Shown in pieces: positions 32,322 through 43,900 of a stretch of DNA of 64,000 bases. Source of the DNA: Rhizopus arrhizus. Taxonomy: Eukaryota > Mucoromycota > Mucoromycetes > Mucorales > Rhizopodaceae. Position numbers and translations under genes: made by a program. Position 1 is the stretch's first letter. Every line of letters begins with the position of its first letter. The notes beneath the pieces were generated by a model, which saw only the letters and a list, made by a program, of their open reading frames with translations, was not told where the DNA came from and made no database searches. The stretch lies in assembly GCA_024220505.1 (NCBI GenBank), contig JAKZZE010000001.1:3038001-3102000 (forward strand), in the 5' to 3' direction.

Positions 32322-33039
32322 ACCTTGCGAGAATTGGTATGGTTAAAACAGTTTTGTTGGGCTCAGCAAAGGGCTATTAATGGAGATTTTGATCCGTGAA
32401 TATATCATCATTATGCAGTGACATTACAAGATGACGGTTCAACATTTTATGCTTATTAAGTATGTTCTTAATATATTTATCATTGAGGTTTGATGAAAAA
32501 ACATAAAAAACTTGACACATTCAGACGCTAATAACTTCTCGAGACCTATCTACTATAACTACTATTCTATGTGAATTTAGAAAACAATTATCTTCTATTG
32601 CAAGCTACTACATGGTGTAAGCTCATTGTAGGCGCATTGCTATTATTCGATTGTAGCTGTGCTCGAATAAATATACATAAATGGGATGGGAGTACTTCTT
32701 TTCAAGATTTAAATCAATTTCTGGATATACTTTTTCTTTTTGTTCGTATATTTCACTTGTGAAAACATATTGGAAAATGAAAGGAAAGCAAAAGGATACT
32801 TTATTCTCTTCAAACTAAAAGAAGCCATCTAAGAGCGAAAACGGTAAGCTCCATATCTAATAATGGATCGAAATGTCACTGATCACAAAATTGATACTAG
32901 ACTCGTTTGAACTATGTGTAGAAGACAACTCAGACGACGACTTCTAACCCGTTGTAACAGCTAGAAAAAGAAAAAGTAAGTTGCATTGTCAAACTTGATG
33001 TAGGTAAACAGCTAGTCTAACGTATGAAACCCCATCGTA

Positions 33040-35543
33040 GGCAGGGAAAATACCTCACAGAGTGAATCGCAAAAGAGACTCAAAGGCAAAGAAAAAATAC
33101 AGATTCTGAAGTTACTACTACGAGTAGTACTGGTATCTCTACAACAGATGAACTTACCATGTTCAATAAGATCACACTTGATGACTATGATCTTGAATAT
33201 AGCAGTGACGATTTTGATGCACCTGTCATCAAAAGACTCTTTTTGGGTGAATCAACCAAGTCTGCTTTTCGTATCACCAAATCAACTTCTGCTGCTGTGG
33301 AGTCAAGCACAACAGCTTCTAAAACAAGTCTAACTTCCCCCAAGCCTAGTAAACCTGTTCCAACTGCTTTCAATTCAGCTGCAACTTTTGTCAAGTCAAA
33401 TTTTTGTCCTGTGCCTGTTGACAAGGCAAGTGACATCAAAGAAGGCCCTAAGAAGAAAAGCAAGCGTGTGATGACAATTAAAACGACTGTAAAGAATATT
33501 TGGAAACCAGCATATTTACAGCCATTGTATGGCTTGGTTCACACTACCAACTTACTACCTTTGCCTTCACGAAGTACATATATTTACAAGAACTGGCAGC
33601 AAATGAAAATTTTGCGTTGAACAACTTTGTGACAAAAGATTCTTTTGTTGAAGTTTTTCTGAGTCTTGTTCTCTCAAAGGGTGGAAATAGCACAAGACTG
33701 AAGGATACGACCAAAAACTATAGGCGGTTGATATCAAAATATAAAGAAGCTTACTTTGAAGACGCTGGCTATACTCCCCAAAACTTACCACATGCTCAGC
33801 AAATAGCCTTGTACGAGTGTACGAAGATCCAAACGGCCTACTATAATAACATCAAAGCTCATTTTGGAAACAGGCTGTGTGGTTTGATAAACAAGTTATT
33901 TAAAAAGAAGGAAAAGGCAGAGAGTCTCAGAGGAGAAATACAAGCAAACAAGTCTAGTAGTAAAGCGATAAAAGAAGCTATTCGAAAGAAGATTTATCGA
34001 CCTTGCAATCAGGTGAAGCTTGCCATCGCAAAAAAGAGATACCTGAAGCTGGTCTTTTAGATGATCAATCAAGAACACAATTAAATGTTTTTCTCTCAAG
34101 TTACCCAGAGGACTACACTTTTCAAGAGAACAAAATTTACTATGACGTTATGGCTAGTCCAAAAAACCAGTTCAAAGTCTTCATCAGACTCGCTGAACTG
34201 TTTGAAGCTGAACAGACCTAATAGTTTGCTTGTTTCCCACTACGTACCACCTTTATTCCTTATTACATGACGTTGGATAGCAAAATAATTCATTACCATG
34301 TTCTCAAGAGCAAAAAGAATCCAAAAACAGGAAGCAAGTTTGAGACATTGGGTGCAGTCGTAGACCTAAATAAAAAGGCGTTCAAGCATCAAAAATTTCA
34401 AAAGTCTTTGCGGTTCCAAGGAACTCTCGAAACAGATGGAGTCGTTGTCTCCATAATAAAGTAAAACACTGATACAAGCAGAAAGTCGCCTAAACCTAAC
34501 ACTGAAAAGAAAGTGGATGGTAATCAAACAGAGCATATTGAAGGATTAGGTCAAATCGACTTAAAGAGCACTGAAGGCAAGTGCGTCTTGATAGACCCTG
34601 GAAGGCGGGACTTGATGTACTGCATGAAAGAAACTAGCACTGTTGAAGAAAAACAAACACTTATATTTACCAAGAACAACCGCTCAAAATGTTCAAGGAA
34701 CTTCAGATATTTAAGAAAGCGTACTCAACCTTTTGTGGTCCAGAAAACTGATGTAATCCTTTCTAGATCTGAATCCAACTCTGTAAACTTGAAAAAGTTT
34801 GTACGGTACATTAAAACAAGAGCATAAGTAAAAACACTTTGTACGAATATTATTGAAACGAGACAACAAAGTCTAAAGAAACATATTTCCCTGAATCCGA
34901 ATTTGACTTTCAAGTCGATCAAAAATGTAATTTGTATTATGAAAATCCGTTCATAGCAAGAATCCGTGGTTTTTTACCTCAACCTGAGAATTATTCTACT
35001 AATAGCTATGTAAAGTCTCAACTGTATGCTACCTACTTACAAACAATGCTACAACAGAAGCATATTTCAGAAAGACTAGATGATAGTGAGAAAAGCAAAT
35101 TTCTAGGACTGGCAAAAGAGATGTGTAGACGACCATAGCAAAGCAATTACAAAAAGACTATCAGTACAACATTAGAAAAGCTACAGCTTTTATCTTTTCG
35201 AAAATTGAAGTTTTCAAGTAAACTCTTCTTTGACCAGAATGATCAAAAATTGGTGCGTAGCTTAAAAGCAAGGTTTGGTCAGGATGCTGTCATAGTTTTT
35301 GGAGATTGGTCCGCCCCCAATATCAAGTATCAAGAACCGACAAGAAGCAAAGGGTTAATCAGGATGTCAAAAAAGAGCGGATTTGTTGTCTACTTAATCA
35401 ATGAATACAAAACATCTTCCCATTGCCAACCTGTGAAAATGAATTAGAAAAATTCAAAGCCGTGCCAAACTCTCGCCCTTACCAACAGAAAAAGAAGCCG
35501 GGCGCTCTATGCAATGGTTAGCTGAGGTAATCTAAAGAAAAAG

Positions 35544-35574
<31 letters not shown>

Positions 35575-35769
35575 AGATTAATTCTTGGTACCTAATGCAG
35601 TACTAGGTGTAAGAACCTCTCATGCCTTAAACAACAAACCACAGGAATAAAAAGAAGACTTTGGAATCGTGATCAAGCAGCCGTATTGAATTTTATCAAG
35701 ATCCTAAACAGCTTGAGAAAGACTGGCGAACGTCCTAACTTTTTCACCAGAAAATATCCTTTAGACTGA
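33040..35769 (+). pseudogene. Fanzor (eukaryotic TnpB-like RNA-guided nuclease), broken
   Basis: Consecutive frames read as one decayed protein. There is a Ser/Thr/Lys-rich N-terminus (33159-33560), a helical region (LYECTKIQTAYYNNIKAHFG; 33600-34060), then KSLRFQGTLETDGVVVSI (34400-34455). The RuvC-like core follows: VLIDPGRRDLMYC (first Asp, about 34585-34623), AVIVFGDWSAPNIKYQEP (35288-35340), VVYLINEYKTSSHC (35387-35425), a zinc-ribbon whose further CXXC parts lie in a shifted frame, and RLWNRDQAAVLNF (last Asp, about 35660-35700). It ends at TGA 35767-35769. These blocks are those of Fanzor/TnpB proteins of fungal transposons. Frameshifts or stops occur near 33610, 34050, 34220, 34462, 34826, 35136, 35440 and 35520, and a ~30-nt A tract interrupts the ribbon. 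Family call from motif order; I could not run a profile search. Confidence 0.75.
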
Positions 35770-36002
35770 CCATCTTTAAGTAGAACAAAAGTAGGAAAAT
35801 CATAAAAAATTCACCACCTAGGTTATCGCTCTGGTAATTTAATACAGGTATTGCATTAAAACAAGCACAAAGTGATAACAATAAACGTACTAAACGAAAT
35901 TTTCATTTAGGTTAGTGACATTTATTTTTCTGGAAACGGCATTTGTTTCTTGCTAAACGAAGTTTATTTTCTTCAAACCGACGAAATTTACCAGTCCCAC
36001 TG
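35770..36002 (+). ncRNA. Candidate omega-RNA region of the Fanzor element
   Basis: In TnpB and Fanzor loci the guide-RNA scaffold overlaps the nuclease 3' end and reaches the right transposon end; the guide is read from the flanking DNA. Here 233 bp lie between the nuclease stop and the right end, including TTCGTTTAG twice on the reverse strand (around 35900 and 35955). Position is the only evidence; I did not find a convincing fold. Confidence 0.3.
35980..36002 (-). repeat. Right terminal inverted repeat of the Fanzor element
   Basis: Reverse complement starts CAGTGGGACTGGTAAATTTC and matches the left end at 20 of 23 bases. TA at 36003-36004 directly outside. Confidence 0.85.
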
Positions 36003-36289
36003 TACTCCATGCAGCATCATGTGGTAGACTCTTTCTTCCAATCAAAACATTTTTGACTTTGGAATTCCTTACATAAGAACAAGGGCTCTATGACACAAGA
36101 AGGTTACTGTATTTTGAATATGAGTTTGCATTCAGGTAATCCAAATTTTGCACTGACTTTAAAACGCTTTTTTGCACTAAGCTAAAAATACTTAATGAAC
36201 CTCAACCAAATTTATGCGACATTTATCACATATGCCAACAATAAAAGAATGAATAAACATACTTCAAGCTTAATTTCTCTTTTGATCCT

Positions 36290-36450
36290 TTAAGCTACCT
36301 GAAGACACTCTCCTGACAAAACTTATGCCGTACATACATGACAGACACCAACAATGGTACAAACTGTCCAAGCCCTCGCTTTGGAAAAGCATACCTCCTC
36401 TAGTAAAAGAACTCTGTATTAAGGCTTTTAAGGCTATCAAAAAACAACTA
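36290..36450 (+). mobile_element. Short LINE fragment (family B, copy 5)
   Basis: Translates LPEDTLLTKLMPYIHDRHQQ and WYKLSKPSLWKSIPP, matching GPEDTLLSQFLPYL and HWYKLSKTPVWQR of the LINE at 24680. No ends are recognisable. It lies between the Fanzor element and the DIRS remnant. Confidence 0.7.
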
Positions 36451-36989
36451 ATATCGTCTGCTTTCAATGGTGTTCTTCTAACACCAGCTTTTACCTTTGA
36501 TCAAAACTTCTCAATTGGATTTAAAAACGGCGAATATGGTGGTAAGTATAGGCACCTATAGCCTCTATATTTGATCAATTTTTTCACCACTTTTGGATAA
36601 TGAATAGGTGCACTATCCATAATAATTCATTCGATTTTCATATCATTTTATCCAGTGCATCCATTACATTTGTTAGGTAGGCTAAAAAAAAATACTCGGT
36701 TCTTGTCCTAATTTTACCATTTACTTTCACTTTCTTACTATCTGCCTTTCTTTTCTTTGATGAAATTGATTCTAGTTTTTTAATTCAACACATATGATAC
36801 CAGCTTGAGAGATTGCGTCAAAGATGGTAAATGTGATACCCTTTCCAGTTGGTGCAATACTTTTTGCAGTCGTGCCTTCGCATGAACAACCATGGTTTCT
36901 CTGAATATGTAGATTAAAACCGGCTTCATAAATGGAAATATAGATCTCCGCGAAATCCAAGTCTGTGCCATCCATATATTGTTTAGTAA

Positions 36990-37660
36990 TGGATTTTATC
37001 ATCGCTATTACTCTGTCAGAATTTCTTGGGGCATTCAAATTTCTAGCCATCCGATCAAGAACTTTTTAGTACTTTCTTGAAATTTATTAAACGGCTTGAA
37101 GTAATACTTCTCAAAGATGTTTGATTTGTTTGACCAATTTGTGTGTTTCTTCACATGATCAAGATCATGTTCATTCATTATTGCCCAAGTGCTTGCTGCT
37201 GCTCTTAGTGAGTGCGCTTTGTGAATACTCATGTCATTTCCTGCGTATTGCATCACTTGTTGTATTCTTGATGCGATAGTCGCTGGTCTTACAAATCTGA
37301 TCTGACCTTCTTTTTCCACATCTGCCAGAAATAATATATGATCCTTTGGGGGTTCATTCGTATGTTCGTCGTGCGATCCATGAAGCTTTTAAGTGTCCTC
37401 ACAAGACAGTCAATATCATCTACCTGACTTGCAATTCCAATGTTTGTTGTTTTCCATTAAATTTCTTTCGGTTGTCTTGATATCAAGGAAACCCCTCAGA
37501 AGCTGATCATCGTTTGAACATGTAAAATCAACATATTGATATTGTAAACGCCCCAAATCCGAACGAGGTCTCATCATAGTCGTGATACCAATCCAAATAA
37601 CCGTTTTCTTTTGTATTTGTGCTACATCTAACTCTTCATTCTAATCCCAATCTCTTACAT
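36990..37660 (-). pseudogene. DIRS tyrosine recombinase, broken
   Basis: Box I is visible as MRPRSDLGRLQYQYVDF (about 37540-37590), Box II as HSLRAAASTWA (about 37180-37215), and the C-terminal region as KKHTNWSNKSNIFEKYY (about 37100-37150) with the candidate nucleophilic Tyr. Arg, His-x-x-Arg and Tyr are therefore all present, but in different frames separated by stops. It would integrate the circular DNA intermediate without target duplication. Confidence 0.78.
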
Positions 37661-38379
37661 GTGTAATCACTTGTTGCATTTTCCAAACCTGTTGAGTTTC
37701 TGCTCTAGAAATATTTACTTCTGACTTACGTTTGGCTTGAAAAAATGAAGCTATTAGAGGATCTTCTGGTGGATGATGTTAGATACTGAGGCGATTGATA
37801 ACCGATACACACTCAAGGTATGTGTGGATAGATGACTGTGTGCATTTAGAAACCAATAAACTGCTTTTGGGTTATACGCCTGAGGTTCAAAGCCATTGTG
37901 TTTACACCGATTTGTCCAAATTCGCCATCCTTGATCATAAGCTTTGTGCGTCTTTATCCTTTTAGACTAGGATAAATATTCTACATCTTGAATAGCTAAT
38001 CCTTCCTTGACATGTTTCTTGAAGATAACATCCATGCGATCAACGTCCCTTTGTAATTTATCTGCATTATCACTGGTGTTCGAAGTCGTCTCATTCTCAG
38101 TAGGAAGCTCCGCCAGCATTGGGTTGGCCACAGTGGTATGATTAAAATTGCTTCCTGGACTCGGTTCTCCTGTACTTTCCTCAACGCTTTTGGAATTAGC
38201 TTCCATGGTGAGTTTAAATAAAGTCCTTTCTTCGGCCACTACTAGTTGAATGCATCCACTGCTTGCGCTTCTGCATCTGGAAAAAGACTTCAAAGCTTCT
38301 TCAATTTCCTGTTATGTCTTGCTGCAAATGCATCTATCTGGAATTTCTGAGGACTCCATTCGTATTGGAGATATTTAAA

Positions 38380-39300
38380 TCATTTCGTTAGTAAATACCA
38401 TTCGTATAGAGGTAGCTTCTGTCTGCTGAGATGATCTGCTTCTATATTCTGTATTCCATGAATGTGATTGCAAATTACTTGTACATTTGATTTGTTGCAC
38501 AAGTCTTGGATCTGTATCGCTAGGTCCTGAAGTAGTATTGATGACGTTCCACCAGCCTTTTTCAAGTATTTTAGAGCTTTTCGATTGTCCAAATAAATCT
38601 TCAGAGTTGAGCTTTTGTGTCTGAGCATGAGCAATTGAACAACAGACAATAAGGATTTTAGCTCTCTGACATTGATACTATCTTTTGTTTTTTGTTTTTT
38701 GTCCAGTAACATGCGGTTTGTAATGATCGCAAACTGATTCCCCATACTGAATCGGATGTACTGATATGGTTCGTGATGTTTGGGCTTAGTTGCTTGTAGC
38801 GTATCGGAAGATCGTTCTTGAGAGGTGCATTATTTACCCATCATATAAATTCTTGACGGTTTGGTGTGCTCAGGTATCAAGCTGATTCCCAGTTGTGGTT
38901 TGAACCTCGAAGTGCTCTCGTTAAATCCCTTTGCATGTATTTGACATGAAGAAGGACTTTTCCTATCCCTGGTATCATCGCCATTATTTTCCCAATCAAG
39001 TTCACTATCTACCTACATGACCAAAGCTTCATAGTTTTCAACAATTGTCGAATCCTTGTCTCCAGTTTTTGTATTTTTATCTTTGGAACTTGAATCGTTA
39101 TATGTTGAGTATCGAATTGAAAACCTAGGAATGATTGCACTTTGTTCGGGGTAAATACACCCTTCTCCTTGTTGATCAAAAAACCCAATGTTTCCAAGTG
39201 TTGAATCATTTGTTGGATATGGCTTGTCATCTGTTCCTTCGTCTTGGCTAGAACACAGATATTGTCTAGGTAAAAGACAAAACGAAGACCCATTTTTCAG
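38380..39300 (-). pseudogene. DIRS reverse transcriptase / RNase H, broken
   Basis: RT remnant at 39293-39009 shows FVFYLDNICVLAKTKEQM, the motif C region with Asp-Asn instead of Asp-Asp, and LINKEKGVFTPNKVQSFLG. RNase H at 38745-38380 keeps SINVRELKSLLSVVQLL (Glu), KIYLDNRKALKYLKK (Asp) and EADHLSRQ (Asp). The two parts are in different frames with stops between. Both polymerase and retrotransposition should be lost. Confidence 0.78.
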
Positions 39301-39349
39301 AAAGGCTCTAAGGCATATTTCATAAGTTTCAAGAAAATCCTTGGAGCTA

Positions 39350-40115
39350 CTTTTAATCCAATTGCAAGGGATCTATGCCTATAGACTACTTCTTGATGCA
39401 AGAACGTCAAAAAAACCTCTTGAACTCTCTTGGATTGGCACCTCTTGTGTTCCATTGCTGTTTTACAAAGCTTTTATCGCGTTGGTTGAATGTATTTTGT
39501 CTTTCTCTAACTGCATTTCTGAGCATGGACTGTTCATATCTTGTTAAAGATATTTTTTCCGCATCTTGCTTGTCCATGGCCAACAATTTGTCCATTGGGG
39601 ATTCTTCCATGTGTTTAACGCTGCCTGGGAGTCTGAGCGCTTTGATCGCCATTGACTTAGCCTCATTTTTATTGTCCTGCTCGTAGCATATGAGTATACT
39701 GCCAGTTGTCTGATCACTTCCATGATATGAGGAAATTGCCCTTTGCTTTCCTCTGTTTCCAAAAAGTGTTGACATTCTTCATAACGGCCTGTTGCTGCTT
39801 TTCCGGTATTGATGAGACGATTGGCTCCTTGCAGGGCATTCATAGTCCTTTTTTTTTTTTTAGCTCTCTGTGGAATTCTTTGTTAAAAATCTCGCTTCTA
39901 GCCCACTCATCTCCTTCATACTTGGGAAAATTCTTGATGAATCCCTTGATGCTATTTTGTAGGTCGATTGCGGAATTGTTCTCCAGCTCGTCCAAGGTTT
40001 CCTTTGGGTGTTCTGTGTAACTATCCCCTGATTTATCAAGACTGAATTTTCTTGACATTTCTTTGATAATTTGTTCGACTTGTTCTCTGGTAAAGAGTTG
40101 TTAATTTTGTTCATT
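39350..40115 (-). pseudogene. DIRS gag-like region, broken
   Basis: Hydrophilic, Lys/Gln/Glu-rich stretches in changing frames (for example MSRKFSLDKSGDSYTEHPKE at 40058; WARSEIFNKEFHRELKKKKG) upstream of the RT remnant. Position and composition fit a DIRS gag. A run of T residues near 39850 (A on the coding strand) is one of the frame breaks. No conserved motif of its own. Confidence 0.5.
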
Positions 40116-40922
40116 TGACATAATAATAACCACAGTACGTGGCGTGAAAAAGACCTGAAGAAGTAGAACTTAGAAAAAATTTTTATTGTATATTAAATCT
40201 GAAAATAAAGCATGGTCTTCCGATCTGTATAATCATTAAACCAGGAATAAATATGTGAATCTTGCCGAGTTCTTTATCGATTCCACGAATACATTAATCA
40301 GTTATAGCTTACAACGGTACTATTTGATCATGGATAATGCACCAACTCATAACACTTTACAAATTGGTCAAATAAGTCAAAAGAATACAAAATAGTCTAC
40401 CTTTTCTTTTAATCTCTCTTTTTTAAACAAATTGATGAGTCCTATAGAGAGTTTAAATATAGCGACAGAGCATTATTAAAATCCTCTTATTGTAATTTGA
40501 TCACAACAAGTGCAGAAATGAGCAGAGACATTACATCTAAAGGTTTTGAAAGGAGGATTGAAATTTTTTTTCTTTTGAAAAGCTTTTAAATAGAGAGGGA
40601 TTCTCACATCTATATACCCGTATATGATTTGGTTGTAATTAGTTCATTTTCTTTATTACTCTGGTAAAAAATGAGTTTTTAAACGAATATTCATGAATGG
40701 ATGAGACAGAAGAGTAAGTTCAGTTCAGTCAAACTATACTTTTTATTGGCTGTAATTGGCCTGTGACTTTTGGAAAAATCGGGCTTTTATTGGTCGAATT
40801 CATTTTTCACTCTGGTCAAAGTTGAAGTGGAACATTGTATCTTAAACAGTCTCCATTTCTGTCAGCCATAAGCTCTTTTTTCTTTTTTTCTTCTTAAGTT
40901 AGATGAACATTTAATATATCTT
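40116..40922. other. Promoter region of MED13
   Basis: No gene. AT-rich, with three CCAAT-type boxes described separately and a pyrimidine-rich stretch (40870-40900) just before the MED13 start. Confidence 0.5.
40745..40793 (-). promoter_or_regulatory. Three clustered CCAAT boxes upstream of MED13
   Basis: ATTGG (CCAAT on the other strand) occurs at 40745-40749, 40755-40759 and 40789-40793, 130-180 bp upstream of the MED13 ATG. The CCAAT-binding (Hap/NF-Y) complex recognises such boxes. Three in 50 bp in AT-rich DNA is more than expected by chance, but binding is inferred. Confidence 0.45.
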
Positions 40923-43900
40923 ATGCTCACAGACTCTAGTTTAACAAATATATTAATTGTGGTACTTTTAAAACTTTTTCTATATCAATTGTTCATAGCT
41001 AAACCCTATTTATACATATCTATAGAGCGGTGTATCACAGATACGCTATAGAGTATACCATCAGTATTGCAGCAAAACCCTACTTATTGAGTCCTTGAAA
41101 AAGACACCCGAACATGATCGCTCTAAAAATATTTTGCTAAAAGCATATTTTGAACTATTAGCGATTAGCATTCCAGTTACTTGGCGAATCGCTCATGAAA
41201 ATGAAGAAAATCTCGACAATCAAATATTGCTTGAACTTTGGGTATTTTGGTTTGATGATGGTCATACAGGAAAAGTTGACTCAAATGAAAGTCTCCATGA
41301 ACTAGACGGTACGTTATAATACCTGCTTATCTGCAAGAATCATTTCTGATCGATGTTATAGAGGCAAAAGTCGGATCTTTTACTTGGGAAAATGCTTATT
41401 CTAAACTTCAGTCTCCAACAGCATCACCACTTTCTTCTGGAGTACAAGCAGACACTGCAGCACCTGTGAAGGTTTCTACTGAATATAAAATGTTTATAAG
41501 GTCCTTGAGGAATCTAGTAGATGCGTAAGTTTATATATATTTTTTTCTTTAAATATTTTCCTTAAATGTCATTCTTGTTAGTCAAATGAAGAATCAAGGA
41601 GCAGTTCCTTTAGGAGAGTTTTATATATTTCCTAGCAATGATAAATTCAATGATGTTATGAGAGACGAGTCCATTGACTCGCATATGTTAACCTCTTCAC
41701 TATGTTGTTCATATAATGTTTATTTAGCAAGCACAAATTTGATTTTTCAACCAAATACTCGACGTATGAGATTGAAACCAATATCACTTTATCAGAATAG
41801 AATGAGAGGTCGGAAAGGTACTAGAAAAAGAACATGAAAAGACTGGAAGTATGCAAAGAAAATATGAAAAACTAATCATTTAAATACGTTAGCCATTATA
41901 AGCCCGTCTGGTGAATTTGTTACTGTTGTATCAAATACTTACAATTTACCCAGACAAACTGAAGAGATCATTTTAAAGAAATGGTCTTCACTGTTAGACA
42001 TCCCATACACATCACTAGTCCAACATGATCTTTTGAAACCTTTGTCGCTTCAAGAACAAAAATTAGAACAACCACACAACGTCAACAAACGCTCACCTAG
42101 CTTAATTGTCTTGAAGAATATGAATGATGGTACGATATTTTACTATCCTATGGCATTAGTTTTTGTGTCGTCATCTTCAAAAATGTCACCGACAGATATG
42201 GCAGGCACCAACGGTCTGTTCAAATTCAATCAAGGAATCTCGGAAAATTTAGGGGACAAGTGGAATAGATCATCTTGGAATGAAAAAGTTGCAAATTATT
42301 GGGAATTTGTTTGTCCTAAAGATAGTGTAGTTTCTTCTGTGTTAGATATGCTCTCTCAAGAAAGTACCACTAGCGTCAATCAGGCTGGGTTCTTACAAAA
42401 GGCTATGCATGAATCAACTGCTAATGCAAGCCCACTGATGGTGACAACCCCTATGGCTACACCTGCATCTACAACCGGTAACCAGCAGCGAACAGATTCA
42501 TCCATTTCATCTACACCTATTACGCATCAAGAAGAGGGCGAGGATAAATCAAAACTTAGAAACCAGCAGAATCTTTCTCTTGCTGAATTTGCAATGGCAA
42601 ACTTTGCTCTTTCTGATTCTAACAATGGTGACATGCCTGAATATCCTCAGCAGTATGCGAATGATTACTCCAATGGATCAATTGTGATGGACAATGGATC
42701 ATCCATACAGCAGCCACAACAACAGCAGATGCATTTATCGCCGCAGGTGGAGTCAATAAAGCTAGAAAATTTACCAATGGCAATGCACAATAATGGTTTG
42801 TTACCTGTTACAGGACACGCGTCAAATAGTTCAGCATACCACTCACCACAGATGGCTAACCTCGGATTAGATGCATTCAATTTGGGAGACAGCATAGGTG
42901 TCAATGATATGATTTTGGATATTCCCGATAGATGGAACGATGACACGATGGGTGGTTTGGATAATTTTGATTTGGGCGTTACAGAAGAAGATTTTGATTT
43001 CTTTAAGTCGGAGCCTGTTACTGCACCTGCTATCATGTCAGTAAAAAATGAAATGTTTATAGACAGTAATGCCACTGCAGACTCTCTCATGTTGATTGAT
43101 ACGGATATAAAGCAAGACGAGAACAACATTGATAATAGCTTTAATATGTTGGATAAAGACAAATTGCTTGTTTTAGACGACAAAAGCGCAGTCATGATGG
43201 ATACAGATATAGAAAGCACTACAGCAAGAATACATGATTTATCTGTAACACCATTAGGCGTGGGTATGGCTCAGCAAGAAAATATTGAATTTCAACAAGA
43301 TCAACCCGTAGATCCTAATTTGTTACATAAACAATTACTATTCCATCAGCAGCAGCAAGTAGATCAAGATAACCAAAGCTTTCAGCGAGACAAACCAAAA
43401 CAACGTGAACTATTTATACCACCCACTTTTGCACCAGTGAAAATAAACTACTTGGTCAATGATTCCAAGTACTTCAATGGCGGCAAATTCACTTATCCAT
43501 CTATTGATCAAGATAGTAATGTAGAAAATAGATTACAGAAGAGCAACTATTATAGACCCGATTATATTCCTATCAGCCGTTCTAAAAGATTACGCAAAAG
43601 GAAAGCACTTAAACCAGCAAAAGCTCTTAAAGAAGACAAAGATGTGACTGAATCAAATGGTGCAGCAGAAGGACAATTTGTCCAAAAAGTTGAATCAACA
43701 ACAAAATTCGATAGCAGTCATAGCAGTAAACATGGAAGCGTTGTTAATAGCAATATGACAGGTAATAGCAGCAGTGTTACCAATTGCAGTAGCTCTAGTA
43801 GTAGTGGCAGCAGTAGTGATTACGATAGTAGCAGCTGCTACGAGAGTGATTATTCAGATGATGATGATATGACTAATAAACCTGGTCGAGTTTTGGATCA

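Larger units (their letters stand above)
30853..36002 (+). mobile_element. Tc1/mariner-like transposon carrying a Fanzor gene
   Basis: A 5150-bp element defined by terminal inverted repeats and flanked by TA on both sides (30851-30852; 36003-36004), the target duplication of Tc1/mariner-IS630 elements. Left end CAGCGCGACTGGTAAATTTT and right end (reverse complement) CAGTGGGACTGGTAAATTTC match at 17 of 20 bases. Inside, both in plus orientation, are a DDE transposase (31080-32321) and a Fanzor-type nuclease gene (about 33040-35769). Both are broken by stops and frameshifts, so this is a dead copy. A-rich runs have expanded inside (for example 35543-35571). Confidence 0.85.
36772..40115 (-). 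mobile_element. Degenerate DIRS-like retrotransposon
   Basis: On the minus strand the order gag-like, reverse transcriptase, RNase H, tyrosine recombinase is seen from 40115 down to 36772. A tyrosine recombinase in place of a DDE integrase defines DIRS-type elements, which are common in Mucoromycota. Every module is interrupted by stops or frameshifts. I could not identify the inverted terminal repeats or the internal complementary region, so the ends are those of the recognisable coding parts. Confidence 0.8.

Noticed and set aside
42665..43219. 184-codon minus-strand frame
   Set aside because: Antisense shadow of the low-complexity MED13 linker, which has correct splice phases on the plus strand.
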